Assembly (NCBI RefSeq): GCF_902498995.1
Contig: NZ_CABVLY010000018.1
Location: forward strand, 118,108-182,107
DNA: 64,000 bases
DNA from: Burkholderia anthina
Lineage (GTDB): Bacteria > Pseudomonadota > Gammaproteobacteria > Burkholderiales > Burkholderiaceae
Direction of reading: 5' to 3'
The notes beneath the pieces were generated by a model that saw nothing but the letters and a program-made list of their open reading frames with translations, was not told where the DNA came from and searched no databases. The position numbers were made by a program, and so were the translations under genes. Numbering within the stretch: the stretch's first letter is position 1; each line of letters begins with the position of its first letter. Below are positions 59,575 to 64,000 of the stretch, in pieces.

Positions 59575-61101
59575 ATGAACGCCGCAGTTCCCCAGACCAC
59601 CCTCGCCCTGCCCACCGCCAAGCTGCTGATCGACGGCGCGTTCGTCGAATCGCAAAGCGCCGAATGGGGCGACATCGTGAACCCCGCGACGCAGGAAGTG
59701 ATCGGCCGCGTGCCGTACGCGACGCTCGACGAGGTCGATGCCGCGATCGCCTCCGCGCAGCGTGCGTTCCAGACCTGGAAGACGACGCCGATCGGCGCGC
59801 GCCTGCGCATCATGCTGAAGTTCCAGGATCTGGTGCGCCGCAATCTCGAACGGATCGCGAAAACGCTGACGGCCGAGCAAGGCAAGACGTTGCCCGACGC
59901 GCAGGGCGACATCTTCCGCGGCCTCGAAGTGGTCGAGCATGCGTGCTCGATCGGCACGCTGCAGCAAGGCGAATTCGCGGAGAACGTCGCGGGCGGCGTC
60001 GACACCTACACGCTGCGCCAGCCGATCGGCGTATGCGCGGGCATCACGCCGTTCAACTTCCCCGGGATGATTCCGCTGTGGATGTTCCCGATGGCGATCG
60101 TGTGCGGCAACACGTTCGTGCTGAAGCCGTCGGAGCAGGATCCGCTGTCGACGATGCAGCTCGTCGAACTCGCGATCGAGGCCGGCGTGCCGCAGGGCGT
60201 GCTGAACGTCGTGCATGGCGGCAAGACGGTGGTCGACCGTCTCTGCACGCATCCGGACATCAAGGCAATCTCGTTCGTCGGCTCGACGCGCGTCGGCACG
60301 CACGTGTACAACCTCGGCAGCCAGCACGGCAAGCGCGTGCAGTCGATGATGGGCGCGAAGAACCACGCCGTCGTGCTGCCGGATGCGCATCGCGAGCAGT
60401 CGATCAACGCGCTGGTGGGCGCCGGCTTCGGCGCGGCCGGCCAGCGCTGCATGGCGACGTCGGTCGTCGTGCTCGTCGGCCAGGCGCGCGACTGGCTGCC
60501 CGATCTCGTCGAGAAGGCGAAGGCACTGAAGGTCAACGCCGGCGCCGAAGCCGGCACGGACGTCGGTCCGGTCGTGTCGAAGGCCGCGAAGGCACGCATC
60601 CTGTCGCTGATCGACGCGGGCGTGAAGGAAGGCGCGACGCTGCTGCTCGACGGCCGCGACGTGAAGGTGCCGGGCTACGAGCAGGGCAACTTCGTCGGCC
60701 CGACGATCTTCTCGGGCGTGACGACCGACATGTCGATCTATCAGGAAGAAATCTTCGGGCCGGTGGTGGTCGTGCTCGAAGCGGACACGCTCGACGAAGC
60801 GATCGCGCTCGTCAACGCGAACCCGATGGGCAACGGCGTGGGGCTGTTCACGCAAAGCGGCGCGGCCGCGCGCAAGTTCCAGAGCGAGATCGACATCGGC
60901 CAGGTCGGCATCAACATTCCGATCCCGGTGCCGGTCCCCTACTTCAGCTTCACCGGTTCGCGCGGCTCGAAGCTCGGCGATCTCGGCCCGTACGGCAAGC
61001 AGGTCGTGCAGTTCTACACGCAGACGAAGACGGTCACCGCGCGCTGGTTCGACGACGACGCGACGGCCGGCGGCGTGAACACGACGATCGCGCTGCGCTG
61101 A
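59575..61101 (+). CDS. mmsA: CoA-acylating methylmalonate-semialdehyde dehydrogenase
   Basis: The product is 508 residues. The catalytic Cys is in [17 protein letters not shown] and the family-specific [17 protein letters not shown] and [10 protein letters not shown] segments are present. MmsA oxidises methylmalonate semialdehyde (and malonate semialdehyde) to propionyl-CoA (or acetyl-CoA) with NAD and CoA, the last stage of valine degradation. GGAG lies nine bases upstream of the ATG at 59575. It precedes mmsB by 14 bp. Confidence 0.95.
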   Translation: MNAAVPQTTLALPTAKLLIDGAFVESQSAEWGDIVNPATQEVIGRVPYATLDEVDAAIASAQRAFQTWKTTPIGARLRIMLKFQDLVRRNLERIAKTLTAEQGKTLPDAQGDIFRGLEVVEHACSIGTLQQGEFAENVAGGVDTYTLRQPIGVCAGITPFNFPGMIPLWMFPMAIVCGNTFVLKPSEQDPLSTMQLVELAIEAGVPQGVLNVVHGGKTVVDRLCTHPDIKAISFVGSTRVGTHVYNLGSQHGKRVQSMMGAKNHAVVLPDAHREQSINALVGAGFGAAGQRCMATSVVVLVGQARDWLPDLVEKAKALKVNAGAEAGTDVGPVVSKAAKARILSLIDAGVKEGATLLLDGRDVKVPGYEQGNFVGPTIFSGVTTDMSIYQEEIFGPVVVVLEADTLDEAIALVNANPMGNGVGLFTQSGAAARKFQSEIDIGQVGINIPIPVPVPYFSFTGSRGSKLGDLGPYGKQVVQFYTQTKTVTARWFDDDATAGGVNTTIALR

Positions 61102-61115
61102 GCGAGGGCCCGCAC

Positions 61116-62006
61116 ATGGAAATCGCATTCATCGGACTCGGCAACATGGGCGGCCCCATGGCCGCCAACCTGCTCAAGGCCGGCCACGCACTGACGGTGT
61201 TCGACCTCGACGCGAACGCGGTCGACGCCGCGGTGCGCGCGGGCGCGACGGCGGCCGCCTCGCCGCGCGACGCGGCCGCGCGCGGCGCGCTGGTCATCAC
61301 GATGCTGCCGGCCGCGCAGCACGTGCGCGCCGTCTACCTGGGCGACGACGGCGTGCTGGCCGGCGCACGCGCCGGCGCGACGCTCATCGACTGCAGCACG
61401 ATCGATCCGGGCACCGTGCGCGCGGTGGCCGAAGCGGCCGCGCAGCGCGACTTCCCGCTCGCCGATGCGCCGGTGTCGGGCGGCACCGGTGGCGCGCAGG
61501 CCGGCACGCTGACCTTCATGGTCGGCGCGCCCGACGCGCTGTTCGAGCGCATCCGCCCGGTGCTGCTCGACATGGGCAAGAACGTCGTGCATTGCGGCGA
61601 CACGGGCACCGGGCAGATCGCGAAGATCTGCAACAACCTGCTGCTCGGGATCTCGATGATGGGCGTGTCGGAAGCGATGGCGCTCGGCGCGGCGCTCGGC
61701 ATCGAGCCTTCGGTGCTGGCCGGGATCATCAACACGTCGACCGGGCGCTGCTGGAGCTCCGACACGTACAACCCGTACCCGGGCGTGAACGATGCGGCGC
61801 CCGCCGCGCGCGGCTATGCCGGCGGCTTCGCGGCGAACCTGATGCTGAAGGATCTCGGGCTCGCCACCGAAGCTGCACGCAACGCGCGGCAGCCGGTGTG
61901 GATGGGCGCGCTCGCGCAGCAGCTCTATCAATCGATGAGCCAGCAAGGGCTCGGCACGCTGGACTTCTCCGCGTGCGTGAAGCTGTACGAAGCACAACCC
62001 GCGTAA
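61116..62006 (+). CDS. mmsB: 3-hydroxyisobutyrate dehydrogenase
   Basis: The product is 296 residues. The NAD loop is IGLGNMGGPMAANLLKAGH, the substrate motif is DAPVSGGTGGAQAGTLTFMVG, the catalytic lysine lies in GQIAKICNNLLLGISM, and a second conserved Lys lies in FAANLMLKDLGLA. It oxidises 3-hydroxyisobutyrate to methylmalonate semialdehyde, the substrate of the upstream MmsA. The two genes are arranged as in Pseudomonas mmsAB. A strong stem-loop follows the stop. Confidence 0.95.
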   Translation: MEIAFIGLGNMGGPMAANLLKAGHALTVFDLDANAVDAAVRAGATAAASPRDAAARGALVITMLPAAQHVRAVYLGDDGVLAGARAGATLIDCSTIDPGTVRAVAEAAAQRDFPLADAPVSGGTGGAQAGTLTFMVGAPDALFERIRPVLLDMGKNVVHCGDTGTGQIAKICNNLLLGISMMGVSEAMALGAALGIEPSVLAGIINTSTGRCWSSDTYNPYPGVNDAAPAARGYAGGFAANLMLKDLGLATEAARNARQPVWMGALAQQLYQSMSQQGLGTLDFSACVKLYEAQPA

Positions 62007-62026
62007 CGCAGCAAACGGACGTGCGC

Positions 62027-62061
62027 CGACCCGCGATGCCCGTCAACGGCATCGCGGGTCG
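62027..62061 (+). terminator. Strong stem-loop after mmsB
   Basis: CGACCCGCGATGCC (62027-62040) and GGCATCGCGGGTCG (62048-62061) form a perfect 14-bp stem around a 7-nt loop. It starts 20 bp after the mmsB stop. No T-run follows, so it may work as a terminator only in part. Confidence 0.65.
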
Positions 62062-62077
62062 AATCACATCCGGAGGA

Positions 62078-62125
<48 letters not shown>

Positions 62126-62143
62126 CGAACGCGCGATCGACGC

Positions 62144-62476
62144 TTACCCGCGCGGGTTCGACGCGGTCTCGAAGGTCGGATGGCACTCGAACGCAAGCTC
62201 GGAGCGCGCATCGACACGGCGGCCGCCGGTCACCGACTCCTGCTTCACGCTCGCGCGCAACCCGCGCTGCGAACAGTAGTTGGTGGCTTCGTTGACGGCT
62301 TTTTCATGGGCGTCGGCCCACGTCGTCGACACGCCGAGCGTGCGCGTCGTCACGGTGAAAACGTTCGGGTTCGACGTCGCGGTCACGTCGGATGCGGTTG
62401 AACACGCGGCGAGCAAGCATACGGCAGCCGCGACGGTCAACCATCGCAGGGATCGAAAAGAGACAGGGATGGACAT
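62144..62476 (-). CDS. Small lipoprotein of unknown function
   Basis: The product is 110 residues from the ATG at 62476. The signal sequence ends in the lipobox LLAACS, so the Cys is probably lipid-modified and the protein lies in a cell envelope membrane. The mature part has VFTVTTRTLGVSTTWADAHEKAVNEATNYCSQRG, a helix-strand pattern seen in several small Burkholderia envelope proteins. An in-frame GTG at 62491 is an alternative start. Ribosome sites are poor for both. Confidence 0.65.
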   Translation of the reverse strand: MSIPVSFRSLRWLTVAAAVCLLAACSTASDVTATSNPNVFTVTTRTLGVSTTWADAHEKAVNEATNYCSQRGLRASVKQESVTGGRRVDARSELAFECHPTFETASNPRG

Positions 62477-62707
62477 GGGGGGCAAGCGCACGTCGATTCG
62501 ACGGCATTGAGCAACATAGGCGACAGTATGCCTGTCCGATCGCAGGAGATCATGCCCCTTTCGGTGAACACATTGTTTCGAATGGTTAAACGATGACCCC
62601 GTTTCGGCAAGATTTACGGCCTGCGCGGTGTGGTGCGCGGCCCGGGGCGTCGCTTTTCCCGGCTGCCGCGCGAAGCCGGGCCAGCGTGAGCGTCGAGCCC
62701 GCCCTCG

Positions 62708-64000
62708 TCAGTGCGCGCCCTCGCGCCGGATCCTCGCCGATGCGTCCTCCAGATTGCGCCACGCCGGTTGCCCCGGCGCGTAGCGCGCGCGGATGTATGC
62801 GGCGAGCTCGGCCATCTGCCGATCGTCGAATGCGTCGCGAAAACCCGGCATGTAGCCGAGCTGGGCGGTAGCCGGCTGGTCGATCCCGTTGTGCAGCACG
62901 CGCAGCAGATTGTCGGGCGCGGCCTGGCTGACGCTCGTGTTGAGCCCCAACAACGGACGCACGCCGAGATGTCCGACGCCGCCCGATTCCGCGTGACAGA
63001 CCGCGCATGCGGCCTCGAACGCGCGGCGGCCGCTTTCGAGGCCGAGCGTCGCGACGGCTTCCGCGCCGTGCGCGCGACGGATCGCCGCATCCGCGGCCGT
63101 GGCGGCATCGACGGACGGCGACAGCGACGCCAGATAGTGCGAGATCGCCCGCACGTCGGATTCGGGCAACGATGCGAGCCCCGCGACGACGGGCGCCATC
63201 GGCCCCGCCGCGACGCCGTGCTGGGCGGAGAAGCCCGTGCGCAGATAGTCGAACAGCGCACCTTCGGTCCACGGCACCGGCGCGGCCGGCGACGCGACGA
63301 GCGGCGGCGCGATCCAGCCTTCGGCCTCGCCGCCCGCGAGATACGCGCGCCCGCCCTTCTCCGCGCCGAGCGCGTTGCGCGGCGTGTGGCACGCGCCGCA
63401 ATGGCCGGCCCCGTCGACCAGGTACTTGCCGCGATTCCACATCGCGGAGCGCGCCGGATCCGGCGCGAACGGCCGCGCGTCGTGAAACAGCCAGTTCCAT
63501 CCGGCGACGAGACGCCGCTGGTCGAGCGGAAACGGCAGCTTCGTCTTCGGCGGCGCGTACTTCACCGCCGGCTGCGCCATCAGGTACGCATAGAGCGCGA
63601 GCAGGTCGGGCTCGCTCATCTTCGCGAACGCGGTGTACGGGAATGCCGGGTACAGATGCGTGCCGTCGCGCCCGATGCCTTCGCGCATCGCGCGCGCGAA
63701 CGCCGGATACGACCATGCGCCGATGCCGGTTTCCGGATCGGGCGTGAGGTTGGTCGTGTAGATCGTGCCGAACGGCGTGTCGAGCGCGAGCCCGCCCGCA
63801 TTGGTCGCGCCGCCGGGCGCGGTGTGGCATACCGCGCAATCGCCGGCGAGCGCGATCAGGCGGCCGCGCTCGAGCGTCGCCGCGCTCCACATCGCGCCGT
63901 CCGCGCCGCCAGGCGCGAGCGGAGCGATCGGCGCGGGGCCCGGCAGGATCGCGCAGGCGAGCCCGATCAGCCCGCCGACCACGCCGCCCGCACCGCCGCC
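62708..64000 (-). CDS. Triheme cytochrome c subunit of a membrane dehydrogenase (N-terminus outside window)
   Basis: About 430 residues are visible; the frame stays open to the window edge, so the true start lies beyond it. Three heme c attachment sites are present: CAVCH (near the beginning), CGACH (middle) and CAVCH (last third). The spacing and the phrases TPFGTIYTTNLTPDPETGIGAWS and NTSVSQAAPDNLLRVLHNGIDQPA match the cytochrome subunits of gluconate, alcohol and aldehyde dehydrogenases, which carry electrons from the periplasmic flavin or PQQ subunit to ubiquinone. The catalytic subunit is not in the window and may lie upstream on the same strand. Confidence 0.9.
   Translation of the reverse strand, partial: GGGAGGVVGGLIGLACAILPGPAPIAPLAPGGADGAMWSAATLERGRLIALAGDCAVCHTAPGGATNAGGLALDTPFGTIYTTNLTPDPETGIGAWSYPAFARAMREGIGRDGTHLYPAFPYTAFAKMSEPDLLALYAYLMAQPAVKYAPPKTKLPFPLDQRRLVAGWNWLFHDARPFAPDPARSAMWNRGKYLVDGAGHCGACHTPRNALGAEKGGRAYLAGGEAEGWIAPPLVASPAAPVPWTEGALFDYLRTGFSAQHGVAAGPMAPVVAGLASLPESDVRAISHYLASLSPSVDAATAADAAIRRAHGAEAVATLGLESGRRAFEAACAVCHAESGGVGHLGVRPLLGLNTSVSQAAPDNLLRVLHNGIDQPATAQLGYMPGFRDAFDDRQMAELAAYIRARYAPGQPAWRNLEDASARIRREGAH

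Overview
The window is high-GC, densely packed DNA that reads as a Burkholderia chromosome or megaplasmid, most likely Burkholderia cepacia complex. This is inferred from the strong GC bias at third codon positions, the many LysR regulators, the 16-strand porin, the paired ABC importers and the mmsAB arrangement. I see no rRNA, tRNA, CRISPR array or complete insertion sequence. Three stretches depart from the background: an AT-rich intergenic segment (about 5.14-5.42 kb), a low-GC island (about 53.7-57.0 kb), and a small toxin-antitoxin insertion (28.6-29.2 kb).

Layout. 1-5.1 kb: a compact chemosensory-like operon on the minus strand. It holds a CheA-like kinase with its own sensor, a short MCP-type protein, two CheC/CheX-type proteins and a CheY, joined by GTGA overlaps. 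5.5-28.5 kb: the main system of the window, about 20 genes in five transcription units around one BetI-like TetR regulator. They encode a polar amino-acid ABC importer, an AruH-like aminotransferase, an AruI-like thiamine-diphosphate decarboxylase, a KauB-like aldehyde dehydrogenase, a polyamine-type ABC importer, a crotonase, an acyl-CoA dehydrogenase, an ADP-forming CoA ligase, an FAD-linked hydroxyacid oxidase, a porin, a betainyl-CoA-type thioesterase and a deacylase. Four sigma-70-like promoters here carry the same operator, two TTGAAC-type half-sites 4 bp apart, covering the -35 box and part of the spacer. The likely job is import of a basic amino acid (arginine, or an N-methylated lysine or arginine), transamination, decarboxylation and oxidation to an omega-guanidino or omega-ammonio acid, then CoA activation and beta-oxidation-like steps.

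28.5-39.4 kb: VapBC; a carboxylesterase; an asparagine/aspartate cluster (AnsP-like permease, aspartase, LysR, R. etli-type asparaginase); and a DUF969-DUF979-DUF2891 cluster associated with 5-oxoproline. 39.8-44.2 kb: cyclic-di-GMP signalling, with WspF-like CheB, WspR-like diguanylate cyclase and a GAF-PAS-GGDEF-EAL protein. 44.7-50.6 kb: an AraC regulator convergent with a four-gene membrane/lipoprotein operon of unknown function. 50.9-53.7 kb: a LysR divergent from an isochorismatase-family hydrolase, then a haloacid dehalogenase. 53.7-57.0 kb: the low-GC island with a frameshifted remnant, a DUF1493 protein and two HEPN-like genes that may be antiphage. 57.0-62.0 kb: valine/methylmalonate-semialdehyde catabolism (LysR, MHS transporter, mmsA, mmsB). 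62.1-64.0 kb: a small lipoprotein and a triheme cytochrome c that runs off the window.

All family calls come from reading the sequences by eye and recalling families; no database search was run.
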